A DNA stretch of 64,000 nt from Larus michahellis (Eukaryota; Chordata; Aves; Charadriiformes; Laridae). This document shows, piece by piece, positions 13,561 to 22,981 of this stretch (positions are counted from its first letter, which is position 1; every line of letters starts with the position of its first letter). A program made the translations under genes and the position numbers. Below the pieces are notes generated by a model. It did no database searches and was not told the DNA's origin. It was given only the letters and a program-made list of their open reading frames with translations. The DNA lies in NCBI RefSeq assembly GCF_964199755.1, contig NC_133896.1:68613142-68677141 (forward strand). The letters are read 5' to 3'.

Positions 13561-16149
13561 ATGAACCCAGCCCCACCACTACCCAGAAAAATCTGTGCCC
13601 TCATTTTCACGGTATGTGCCTCAGTTTCCCTGACTTGTTGTCTGAGTCGGAAAGGCAGAGCAAGGGATTAAAGCCAGACCGCCCAATGCTAAGTACTCCA
13701 CTTCAGTCGTTGCTCTGTTCAGGAAGGCTTTTCAACCATGCTATGTAAAACACAAAATCTCTTTGCTCAGGAGGCCTTGAAAAGGGAACAAGAAACTTGA
13801 AGATGGATCAACATACAAAGAGTCCTAGAAGGTACAAGTGGATTGGTGTGAAAATGGGAGGCTAAATCACAACTGTCTTCTACTTCGTAACTCAGAAAGC
13901 AAAAAGAAGCAAAGGCAGTGAGATTGGCTGGTGATGGACTATTGAGGAAGGTCAACAAAAACAAGGGAGCAATAAAATTCAGAAGTGCTAGAAGAACTGA
14001 AGCAATTCACACAGCAAAATGCAAAAGTTCTGTTTTGAAGAAATGTTGGGTTTAATCTATTCTTAAATTGTTTACCCTGAATTTGGGAAACCCGAACTTC
14101 CCAAAGCCCTGTGCTTCTGAGAATGTCCTGCCAGTGAGAACAGAGTCTGAGGTTTGGCTGGTCCTTCTGCAAGTGCTTTTGAGTCCTTACAAGGGAAGAC
14201 TGCAGGTCCTCCTGTGCCTAGTTTATAGAAACGTAGTCAGCGAGGCTTTAGCCTAAAGCCATGAAGTAGAAATGCAAGGAAGTTTTTTTTTAAAAGAGAT
14301 CCTTATCAATGATAGTATCACTTCAGCTGGTGAGGAAATGATCTGTACTTGTCAGTAATCCATTCTCTTTCAGAGGTGGGCTACAAGAGATCTACCTGTC
14401 ATTAACCTAATATTACATTAACCTAATATTACATTTAAGCTTTGCCAAATCGGGCACGTATTGCAGGTCTTTCTGGAGAAAGCGGAAAGCATTCCTCCCT
14501 TCTTTTTGTTTCCAGGTGAAATGATTTGTCTCATACAGGAACAGGGACGGTCAGTCCCTGCGTCCCCTATAACCTTTTCATTTGCTGTTGGCACTCTTAA
14601 TTAGGTGTTTTTTTCTCAAGGAAATGAGCTCAGAAATCCAGAGAAGACCTCGAACAACAAAAACACGAGGCTTTGATTTGGTCCATCAGCCTCAGAGTTC
14701 TTTCTTAGTGTGGTTCTACATGGTACAAGCACTCAACTTACAGCCAGTTTGGGAAGAAAGGAAGAGAAAAAGCATAGAAAATAAGGGAGGAGTGTAAGTA
14801 TGGAGGGAGGTGAGCAGCCAGGATTGGATATTGAGCTGAAAATTCAGTAGGTAGATGAAGTCTTACCAATAGCCTAGGAAAAAAAATTATCAAGAGGAAG
14901 AATATAGCATACTGGGAAAGGACACTGGTCAGAGCAGGTTTTGGTTTTGTTAGTTATGAGCAGGAAACTCATAACCAAAGGTGGCTTGGAATGGGAGAAG
15001 CACACGGATTTGTGAATGGAGGTATTTACCAAAGAAGAGGAAATGACATGTTGTCCTCACCAAGCCTTTGCCTACTGTTGAACAGCAGTGGGAGAGCAGA
15101 GATTTTTGTGCTTGTATAATAAATCTAAACTGATTTAAGAACAGTGTAAGAATCTCCAAAGCGAAACAACCTTAAGTGATCCGTGGGCAGCCCCCAGCAT
15201 TCCTGCATAAAAAGAACAACATAAGAGAAACGCAGCCCGACAGAAGTAATGGGGACGATAGAGGGAGCCAAATTAATTCAAAAAAATGTTAGGCAAAATT
15301 GGGACCGTAGCTCTTCCGACAAAAAGAGAGATTAGGAGTCTTTATGAAGGTTCACGAAGTCTCAGTGGGATAGAAAGTGGGCGTACTACACAGCTATTTG
15401 ACCTAGTGTCAAGAACAAGCGAAGGTGCAGCAGTAAGGTAAGCCATGGCTGGACATTACAGGAATTCAGGGAGGAATGTTGGGATAGAACAAGACAGAAA
15501 CACGGCGTAAACTCCCCTTACACCACCAGAGGACAAAACGTTAGCTCCATGGAACAACAGAAGAATCGGGCATTAAGTAATACTGGAGAGTTCTGTAACC
15601 GGCCCAAAGGAAACTGTGTCTGAGGATTTGTCACCCCAAGATTTCTCACGCAAGCTATTGGTATTTTACAGTGATTCTGTGTGTTGGCAAAGTCCTATAA
15701 ATTAGCCTGTGCTCTCCTCTTCAGCAGTTACCGTCTTGTAGCCGGAGCTGGTTTAATCCAGTGCAGGCAGATACAATACACCAGAGATCAGATGCTGCCT
15801 TCCTGAAGATCAAGTCTTGGACTCATTGTGCCTTGATACAGAGTCAGAGTTTCAGTATAATATATCGGTCTCCTACAAATAATAAATTAGCTAAGTCAAA
15901 AGGGTTTTTTTGGGGGAAAACAGACGCAAAGGAAGGCAATTAATAAACCAATCAAACAGTGTACATTTTGGCAAAAGCCTTGGTGGGGAAGGCCTCGGAA
16001 ATCTATGCTGTGGGTGTGAAATTAACAGCAAAGCAGATTGAGGTGTGTCTGAGGAATGATATAAGAGGCCTGATGCTACCTCTTATATCATCCTCGTTAC
16101 CACTCCATTTCTCAAGCCACCCTCGCAGCCCCCCCGAAGAGCACGGCAG
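13561..16149. other. Intergenic DNA, nothing recognised apart from a small duplication
   Basis: Mostly unique, with purine-rich stretches on + around 13,780-15,400. It holds the 16-bp duplication at 14,401. No exon or gene was recognised. Confidence 0.55.
14401..14432. repeat. Exact 16-bp tandem duplication
   Basis: ATTAACCTAATATTAC occurs twice in a row without mismatch (14,401-14,416 and 14,417-14,432), a recent small duplication. Confidence 0.95.
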
Positions 16150-16612
16150 TTGCTGGTACCAGAGCAGCCCAGCAGCCCTCCTAATCCAGCCTTCTCACTT
16201 CAACAGTTGCCATTCTCTCACACTTCAAAGAAAGAAAGGTGCGAGAAACCCCGTAGTGGACAATTATAGAATAACCTGCCCCACAAGGGAAGTTTCTCCC
16301 TAATCCCTCACCATCAGTTAGCGGTTATGTTGTGCCTTGAAGCCTGGCGGTTTATATCCCTTCTAAAATTTATTTATATCCTGTCTAATGTGACCATGAA
16401 TGTTCTCAGTATCCATACAAATGTCTAATCCTTTTCTGAATCCTGCTAATCTCCCGGCTTCAATGAAACCTCATGGTAACAAATGCCATGTGTTAATTAC
16501 ACATGGTACAAGTATTTCCTTGCACCATTTTAAATTTGCTTCCTTCCAATTTCACTGGGTATCCCTTGATCCTGCAATATGAAAAAGGGCAATGAAATCA
16601 GAGCTTGTTCAT
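16150..16612 (-). mobile_element. Ancient CR1/L3-like LINE 3' end
   Basis: This piece follows, in reverse orientation, the 3' region of the old amniote CR1 family common in turtles and crocodilians. Matching blocks, in order, include TTCAACAGTTGCC, AAAGGTGCGAGAAACCCCGT, AATTATAGAATAACCTGCCC, GGTTTATATCCCTTCTAAAA, ACAAATGTCTAATCCTTTTC followed by TGAATCCTGCTAATCTCC, and TTTAAATTTGCTTCCTTCCA. It is non-coding and heavily diverged. The family label is from remembered consensus. Confidence 0.75.
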
Positions 16613-17849
16613 TCTTGCCAAGCCATGCTGCTGTCTCTTGATTTGTTTCTTCTCTAAACTAGCTGTTCCCACCCTCGGCCAAAGTTTTGCCCGGGTCAGG
16701 CTGTTAGGCACTGGCCTAGGGCACAGCACAAAGCTTATGCCTTCACCTTATTCTCTGTTGCCAAGTTCATTTTGAAGGGAAAAAGAAAGAGGAAACCTTG
16801 AAAGTCTCAACAGTGCATGCTTAAGGTTGCGGACTCTGATATCAGACTGCTCTGCATCAGCTGGTATGAGCTCAGCAGCAATACGATGACGCTGATTGAT
16901 GCCACCAGCCTTTCCCTCTCTGATGCCTCCAAGTCAGAGACGGAGCAGGACATCTGCAGCGTGGTTTCCCCTTAGCCTGATCCAGCCGCTCTTCAGGCTG
17001 CTCCTGAAAGGGGAGGTCCCCCTCCTACCCCATCTCAGGCATTTCACTGCTTCCTTGCATCTGTGCTGATGATCACCAGGCCGTGGGATTTGTCCAGTCA
17101 GTTCCCAGCCTAATCTCTGCATGTCCCCGCTCTGCTGTTTTGCGCTGAGACCCAACATTCACCAGCAGCAGCCCATCACCCTCATCCTGTCGGAGATAGC
17201 ACTGGAAGCAGCAAGGGAATGTAAGGTGTGAAGAAGAGAGGCTAAAGATGAGAAAGTTAACAGAATAAAGGAAAGGAAAGGCTAGGAAAAGTGGGACTGG
17301 TACAAAATGACCCTGGCCAGTGAAGGTAGGAAGGAACGGAGGGAACGAACTCCCAAACGGTGTTTAAACACCAGCTTTGCAATGGCTTCACTGGAGGGGA
17401 GACCCGAAGCTGGTGCAGCTGTGCACAGTGACACTTTCCAACTGTTTTGAAGCTGGACTACGGAAGCAAACTGAGAGGCTGTAAAGTGATGCAGCCACAG
17501 CAGGCAAAGCTGTAGCAGCCTGGTGTTTTGCTGACGCTCTATGTCCCCTTCGGGCAGTCCTGCAAAAAAATAACAAACATCCTCACTGGTGCTGGATGTT
17601 TTTCCATCATAGATTTCAAAACAGGGCAGCGTTAAGCTCTTCGTTTCAGAGCCAGGAGGAACAGAGGTACTGGGTGTACAGGTGGGATGCAAAGGCACCT
17701 GACGGCAGAGGAGAACCAGAAGCGTCCCTTGGGCTCCCTCACTCAAAAATACAAAGCGAGAACAGAAATCCCGCAGGGTTTCCCCCTCCACAGTAGCCCC
17801 AGCAGCTCCCCACCACCCCAACCAGCCGCCGCCACCTTTGGTGACCATC
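16613..17849. other. 5' flank of the CpG island
   Basis: Unique DNA leading into the CECR2 CpG island. GC content rises from about 17,780. No exon was recognised, although a non-coding upstream exon cannot be excluded. Confidence 0.55.
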
Positions 17850-18214
17850 CAGAGAGCCCGGGGCGGGCACCGGGGCTGAAGCACGGTCCCCGGCGCCCTG
17901 GGGACGGGAGAAGGAAGGAGACCCAACCGGGCTGAGGGAAGTGGCCGAGGCGGGGCGGAGGGCTGAGGCGATGGGCAGAGGCGGGTGCCCCCCGAGGCGA
18001 GGTGGGGCGACGGCGACACGGAGGTTCGCCGGTCGGCGGGGACGCGCCCCGAGTCCGCCGAGGGGCTTAGCCGCGAGCGGCGCTTCGTCCCGTCGCCTCA
18101 CTCCGGCGGGGGAGCACCGCCCAGGGGAGGCCGGGGCGCCCCTTCCCGCCTCGGCGCAGGGTGGAGGGGACACCGGAGCCGCCGCGTCCGAGGGGACAAC
18201 GGCCGCCGCCGACC

Positions 18215-18374
18215 GGCCCCGCCCACCCCCGGTGGCCCCGCCCCCCCGGTGGGCGTGTCCACGCGGGCGCGGGGGGGACTGTTGTTGTGATGAGCGCCGG
18301 CTCCACCCCCTCCTCGTGCCCGGGCCCCGCCCACCCCCGCCCTCACGCCTTTTGGCCCCGCCCCGCCGGGCCCC
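18215..18374. promoter_or_regulatory. Cluster of GC boxes (Sp/KLF-type)
   Basis: GGCCCCGCC occurs four times within 160 bp (near 18,215, 18,234, 18,324 and 18,355), and GGGCGTGTCC, a KLF-like site, lies near 18,251. They sit 150-350 bp upstream of the inferred transcription start, where Sp1-family factors usually drive TATA-less CpG-island promoters. The 15-mer GGCCCCGCCCACCCC occurs twice, near 18,215 and 18,324. Binding is inferred from motif match only. Confidence 0.6.
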
Positions 18375-18560
18375 TCCGCGCCTCCCTATTCGCTCTCCCG
18401 CCCGGCGCTCCGCCTCCCCCCCCGCGGGACTCCGCCTCTCCCCTCCCGGGTCCGTCCGCCCGTCCCCGGTCCCCCCGTCTTCCCCCCCCCCCGCGTCGCC
18501 CCGGGCCCATCTGTTCCCGGCGGCGCGGCGGTTGCGCTGCGGGGCGCGGGTGGCGGCGGC

Positions 18561-18608
18561 GGAGGAGGAGGAGAAGAAGAAGGAGGAGGAGGAGGAGGAG
18601 GAGGAGGA
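18561..18608 (+). repeat. GGA/GAA trinucleotide repeat in the leader
   Basis: An interrupted run of GGA and GAA triplets covers about 48 bases of purine-only sequence on the sense strand. It lies at the point where strand composition switches to G-rich, and it ends in the first upstream ATG. Such purine tracts are length-variable and can form triplex or RNA-DNA hybrid structures. Confidence 0.85.
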
Positions 18609-18670
18609 TGGGCCCGCGCAGCGGCGGCCGCCGGCGGCAGGGGCAGCAGCAGCGCCCCCGCCGGCCCTAG
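18608..18670 (+). other. Upstream ORF 1 in the CECR2 leader (20 codons)
   Basis: An ATG at 18,608 directly after the GGA repeat opens a 20-residue frame (starts MGPRSGG, arginine/glutamine-rich) and stops at TAG 18,668-18,670. Its context is strong for a vertebrate start (G at -3 and G at +4). If the transcript starts upstream of 18,608, ribosomes would meet it before the CECR2 start. It does not overlap the main frame, so reinitiation is possible. The peptide resembles nothing I recognise. Confidence 0.45.
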
Positions 18671-18699
18671 CCGCCCCCGCGCCGGCGCCGAGCCGCCCC

Positions 18700-18753
18700 A
18701 TGCGCGGGCGGCAGCGAGGGGGCAGCGCGGGGCCGCCGGGGGGCGGCCGCTGA
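18700..18753 (+). other. Upstream ORF 2 in the CECR2 leader (17 codons)
   Basis: A second upstream ATG at 18,700 opens a 17-residue frame (MRGRQRGG..., ending GGGR) and stops at TGA 18,751-18,753, leaving 128 bases before the CECR2 ATG. C occupies -3, a weak context. It may be leaky or unused. Its presence in mature mRNA depends on the unknown transcription start. Confidence 0.4.
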
Positions 18754-18881
18754 GAGCGGCGTGGCGCCGGGGGGCGGGCGGAGCCGGAGCGCCGAGCGGC
18801 GGCGGCACGCAGCCGCCCGCTGGAGTGAGGCAGCGAGCGGGCGGCAGGCAGCAGGCAGGCAGCCGGTGGCGGCGGCGGGAG

Positions 18882-19070
18882 ATGTGCCCGGAGGAGGACG
18901 GCGGCTGCGGCGGCGGTGGCGGCGGTGGGGGGGGCGGCGTGGCCGGCACCGGCGGCTCAGAGGCGGCGGTGGCGCTGGACGAGCTCCGCTCCTGGTGGGA
19001 AGTCCCGGCCATCGCGCACTTCTGCTCCCTCTTCCGCACCGCCTTCCGCCTGCCCGACTTCGAGATCGAG
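18882..19070 (+). CDS. CECR2: CECR2 first coding exon (N-terminal 63 residues, partial gene)
   Basis: This exon encodes the N-terminus of CECR2, a nuclear chromatin-remodelling protein that pairs with the ISWI ATPase SMARCA1 in the CERF complex and is linked to neural tube closure in mouse. The translation begins MCPEED, runs through a glycine-rich insertion (residues 7-25), then reads ELRSWWEVPAIAHFCSLFRT (residues 34-53) and ends LPDFEIE. That second half matches the CECR2 N-terminus as I remember it and is the first helix of the DDT-type region; the rest of DDT and the bromodomain must lie beyond the window. The start is the first in-frame ATG, with G at -3. The reading frame ends in phase 0 (63 codons) at GAG followed by GTGAGA. 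The human protein is much shorter between MCPEE and ELRSWWEV, so the glycine run is an expansion. RSF1 has a related N-terminus but lacks RSWWEVPAIAHF, so CECR2 is preferred. Confidence 0.93.
18899..18950 (+). repeat. CECR2: GGC/GGT repeat encoding the CECR2 glycine run
   Basis: Codons 7-25 of CECR2 are nearly all glycine, including ten glycines in a row at residues 10-19. They come from an imperfect GGC/GGT/GGG repeat. Length is likely variable between individuals or species. It looks like slippage-driven expansion inside a GC-rich exon and is probably a flexible, disordered linker. Confidence 0.8.
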
Positions 19071-19076
19071 GTGAGA
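19071..19076 (+). other. CECR2: Splice donor of CECR2 exon 1
   Basis: GAG is followed by GTGAGA, a good U2-type donor. It falls exactly where similarity to CECR2 stops. The open frame continues past it to 19,217 with arginine/proline/alanine-rich sequence unlike CECR2, so the donor marks the real exon end. Confidence 0.88.
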
Positions 19077-19935
19077 GACCCGCGGCCGCCGGCCCCCGCA
19101 CGCTGCGGGCAGCCCGACGGGCTGTTTCCCTGCCGCCGCGCCCTCCCCGCCGCGCTCCGGCTGCCCGACGGGTCCCCGCTCTCCGCGCGGGGGGCACCCC
19201 CTTCCACCCCGCGGTGAAGCCGCTGGATCCCGGGGTGATGCGCCGCCGGGTTCCCCCCTCCGCTTGCGGCAGATGCAACAACTTCCCCGTCCCTGCCGGG
19301 CGCGCTCGAAAACTTTCGGCGCGCCCGTCCCGGGGCGGCGGCGGGCAGGACCCCCACACCCCCACCCCATCCCCCGGCTCTGGAGCCGGCGGAGCGCTCG
19401 GCGGGGGCAGCCGCCGGCGGAGCGGAGCCGGCCGCCGCCGGGCCGCATTGTTCCGCCGGGCCGGTGTCCGCACACAAAGGTTGGGGGGGGGGGGGGACGA
19501 CGGACGGACGGACGGGGACACAACGGGACGGACGCGGCCGCGGCACGGAGCCGGCGGTGGGTCCCCCGTGCCCAAAATGGTGGCGGCGAGAGGCGGGCCC
19601 GGCCCCGGTAACCCCCCACCTCCCCCGTGGGTACCCGCGGCTGTGGTTGGGGGGGGGGGGGGGCGGGCGGGGAGGTCCCCAGCCCGCGCCTAAGTTGGTC
19701 CCTTTTGTTGGAGGAAGGAGGTCCCCACTTGGCCGGTGCCGCTGCGGGGTGTGTGTGGGGGGGGGGCGCGGAGGGTCGCCGCCGAGCCGAGCCGGGCGGC
19801 GGGAGGTGCGGCCGTTCCCCCGCATCCCGGTGAGGCCGGGGGGCTGCTCCGCGGGGCACCGCGCCGCTCATTGTGCGGCTCCGCCGAGGCTGCGGGCGAG
19901 CGATGGTGCCTTCCCCCCGCGCAGGGAAAACTCTC

Positions 19936-20270
19936 GGCTTTCGTACCTCCTTTACCCATTTTCCTCTGTAACTTTCTTGTGTCCTCCCCCTTTTTTTTTT
20001 CTTTTTCCTTCTTTTTTTTGTTTTTAATTCTGATTTTTCGCGTGCGTGGCTAATGTTCCGTAAATATTTTGTGCTCTGGCGACAAATGTTACAAACAAAG
20101 TGTGTCCTGGTAGGAAATCTTTTGTGCTTGCTGTGAAAAGCTATTCTTGCCAGCGCGTTGGCAATAAACCGGGGTGAATAACGTGGTGGCGTGTGTTTTT
20201 TGTTGTTGGTTTTGTTGGGGTTTTTGTGTTGTTGTTTTTTTTTTTTTTTTAAGACAGTAATTGCCCCGTG
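19936..20270. other. Start of intron 1: T-rich tracts after the CpG island
   Basis: Composition flips abruptly from GC-rich to T- and GT-rich, with mixed pyrimidine runs near 19,987-20,030 and a GTTGTTGTT-rich stretch ending in a T run near 20,236-20,250. No regulatory motif stands out. Confidence 0.6.
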
Positions 20271-20560
20271 AATGCGAATTCCAAAGATGCTTAAAAGTTC
20301 AATGGGATGCGCGAAGCCCTAAAGAGCAAAACTCCTTGAGCAGGATGTGAATTTCTGAAGAGGGGGAATCCCTTATGCGGTGCGAAATCTTGAAAGGGGA
20401 TAAGGTCTCTCAATGATGCAACTTCTTGCGAAAGGGAACTCCCCTCCCCCTCCTATTGATGCCAAACCATTAAAGGGGGAGGCTCTCCGGGCCCAGCAGC
20501 GCAAAGTCTTGAAGGAACCTGAATTTACAATGATAAAAGGGCCAAGGCAGTAGCCTTTCA
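20271..20560. repeat. Degenerate tandem array, unit about 37 bp
   Basis: About eight diverged units follow one another. Each begins near an ATGCG-like word followed by an AAATCTTGAAAGGGG-like core and a purine or C-rich tail. Unit starts are near 20,272, 20,307, 20,345, 20,380, 20,416, 20,459, 20,498 and 20,530, so spacing ranges from 32 to 43 bases. Clear versions are GTGCGAAATCTTGAAAGGGG (20,380), ATGCAACTTCTTGCGAAAGG (20,416), GCGCAAAGTCTTGAAGGAAC (20,500) and ATGTGAATTTCTGAAGAGGG (20,345). Found by eye; unit boundaries are approximate. It matches no repeat I know. Confidence 0.6.
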
Positions 20561-21818
20561 CCTTTGGAGGCAATTAGCATCTGGCTTGCTTCACAAATGA
20601 AGTAAATGTGGGCTCCCCTTTGGTTCCCGGAGCACGCTTAGGGTGGGGGAGTTAACATCATTCGGAACAGATTAACTCGCTTTTTTGGGGGGATGCCCGG
20701 GACAAGGAGTGCGTGCGGTTGGTGCTGGGGGTGTCACAGAACAGAAACGGCACATGGAAAACATCGCCAAAAAAACCTCTTGCGCGCGTGGATGGCCTGC
20801 AGCATTTGGCAGACACGGGTTTCAAAGGATGGCGTTTGTCCGAGGGATGGTGGAAATTGCGGTTAAAATCGGGACGCTGCGAGAGGACGGATGCAGCTGT
20901 CAGAACTCGGCATCCTCGGGCACATGGCGTAAATCTCCTTCCCCAGCATGGTGTGAGCGGCACGGTGTGAGGTTTCAAAACTTGCTGTTCCTTGAAGCTC
21001 ACTGTCTTGTTACCCCTTGCCTGATGAAGTTGTTCCAGTCTCATCACTGGTTTCAGGGATACTTGGGAAGGGCACTTTGCACAAAGAGCTTGCCCAAACG
21101 GTTCATGGTGTGAAACCGATGGCCAGCATAGAGACTTATACTTTTATTTTAAGGAGTATTGCTTTGTATGATTTTTTGGTTTGTACTTTATTTGGCTGTA
21201 TAAATAAGGTTCCCCTCTTGATTTTGGACCTAATAATGCCAGTGTCTGTTCTGCTGTTTGGCTGCTGCCTCTTGAGGTGGGCTTTGAGGTTCAAGGGTGT
21301 CTGAATAAAGCAGAGGTGGCCGATCTTGTAGGGGTGTAGGGAAATGCTAGGACATGAGACAGATATTAGGGCAAAATAAAACCTTAGCCAACCATCAAAA
21401 ACTGAAACTGCTCATGTACAAATGGCACTTTCTTGCTTTAGCTTTGGTTATTGTGGGGAGGTATGCTTGTGGCTGAATGCCAGCAGTTTGAGAAGTTACT
21501 GCCCCTTCCCTTGGAAGTTACTGCCCCTGATCGGTAAGCCAGGGGTGAGTGTCCCGGTCCATTTGGATGCAAAGTAAAACAGGTGGTTTGGGTGGACCTT
21601 TTTCCTTGTAGGGAAGCAGAACTGGAGAGCTGGGGTGGCTCACCTCAGAGGGTTTCAGCTGGAGGATGGTTGTGCTCAAACTCCTCGAGCTTCATGGCAA
21701 ATGTCTGTCCAGCTGTGTCCCCAGTGTCTAAGGGATGGCCTTACTCTGGATGCAGTTGGCTCTTCTTGGAGGATATTCCAAGGAGGGCCAAGCTCTCAAG
21801 TTAAATCCTGGTTGGTGT

Positions 21819-21851
21819 CTTTTTTCTTTTTCTTTTTTTTTTTTTTTTTTT
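21819..21851 (+). repeat. Poly(T)/TTTTTC tract
   Basis: T-only blocks interrupted by single C residues, ending in 19 T. No LINE or SINE body is attached on either side, so it is not an obvious retroposon tail. Confidence 0.9.
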
Positions 21852-22959
21852 CCTGATACCAGTGTATCTCCATCCGGGAGTTTGGTGCTAAACTCTTACA
21901 ACATTGTTACAAAAAGTGAAAGTTTTAAACAAACCTTAATTCTGCTTGTAACAAATATCCTCTGCTCTCTCCCTCCCCCCAATTTTAGGAGGGGGTGAGG
22001 TCAACAAACAAAAAAACAACAACAAAAAAACCCCCAGCTGTAGTTATCTTTTGTTTTGTTTTTTCTCCCCCCCTCACTGTTTTTTTTTTTTTTTTCTTCT
22101 GGTGGGTCTGCCCATAGCTAGCTGGAAGGCTCTGTAATGATAGGCCATCTGGACCCATCCCTCCTGTGCTGAGCAGATTTGCTGATGGTATTTGAGAAGT
22201 TTGGGGGCTTTAGTACAGGGAGGCAGCACGGAGCACACTCTCTTTTTTTTTTTTTTTAATTATTTTTTTTCTTTCTTTTTAAATGCAAACCTTTTGCCCT
22301 CTACTTATTGGCCCAAAAGAAAGTGAAGCTTCCAGATGCGGAGCTGCCATCAACAGCTGGATGTCAGAAACCTGGGGAGCAGATGTTTTGTTTTCTTTTT
22401 GCTGGACCCCAGTGCGTAGACACTACAGGGAAGGGATGTCCAAAACTGGAAGAAAGGAGAGCATCCATCAGGCCGGGCCCTGGGCATTGTTCAGGGAGGG
22501 GGTGGACGCAGCCGGCCCCCATGCTGGCTCTGGCAGATGCAGGCGCCTGATGAGGCGCAGGGCTCCTCTTTTCAAATCTCTGCTGCAGCATCACCCGGCG
22601 ATGGACTCAGAAGGGGTTCAGCCACTGCCAGCGGGTCAAAAGTTCAGTGGGCCAGAAGCGGGTGCTTCGGAGACGCGTTTGGCTTCACGCCGTGTTTTTA
22701 CGTGGATCTCTGAGGATGGCAGCGCTTCTGCCTTCTGGGGTGGGTTTCGCCCCCACCCAACCCCCCCTTTTAAATGGCTGCCTTGTCAGCCATCTGCTGT
22801 ACAAAACTTTCATGCCACTTCAAATGTGGACTTTGAGATGTGTTGGTTTGGTTGTTGTGGCTTCTTTCTCTGTGGTTTGTAAAATCTGTGTCACGTGGGT
22901 TTGTCCTTACCTACTTTTAATAGTAGTCCAGCGGGAAAAGGTTTGGCTGTACAGGGCCC

Positions 22960-22981
22960 TTTTTTTTTTTTTTTTTTTTTT
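22960..22981 (+). repeat. Poly(T) tract, 22 T
   Basis: An uninterrupted T run on the sense strand with no attached repeat body. Confidence 0.95.

Larger units (their letters stand above)
18540..18881 (+). other. CECR2: Probable CECR2 5' untranslated leader
   Basis: The stretch between the C-rich to G-rich switch and the CECR2 ATG is read as leader. It is GC-rich with a GGA/GAA repeat and two upstream ATGs. No transcript data are available, so the 5' end is only an estimate. An additional non-coding exon upstream cannot be excluded. Confidence 0.5.
17850..19935. promoter_or_regulatory. CECR2: CpG-island promoter of CECR2
   Basis: About 2 kb of very GC-rich, CpG-dense DNA surrounds exon 1, in sharp contrast to the flanks. 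There is no TATA box, which suits a dispersed housekeeping or developmental promoter. The sense strand is C-rich up to about 18,500 (C runs near 18,240, 18,415 and 18,482). It turns G-rich from about 18,540 and again beyond 19,440 (G runs near 19,484, 19,649 and 19,757), apart from a C-leaning stretch at the end of exon 1 and the start of the intron. The transcription start is inferred, not seen; the skew switch suggests roughly 18,500-18,600. The edges are estimates by eye. Confidence 0.9.

Noticed and set aside
13590..13720. MIR-like TGCCTCAGTTTCCCTGACTT
   Set aside because: The following bases do not continue the MIR consensus, so the match is isolated.
1..17849. Exons of ADA2 on the minus strand, expected upstream of CECR2 by mammalian synteny
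   Set aside because: The conserved adenosine deaminase motifs were not seen in any minus-strand frame; the gene is probably further away or the order differs.
18825..18881. In-frame extension of CECR2 upstream of the ATG
   Set aside because: The extension would begin at GTG and adds arginine-rich leader sequence. The ATG at 18,882 gives the conserved MCPEE start.
18386..19825. Very long open frames on the minus strand across the CpG island (up to 479 codons), and similar ones on the plus strand
   Set aside because: Stops are rare in sequence this GC-rich. The products are proline/arginine/alanine/glycine-rich with no domain, and they overlap the real CECR2 exon.
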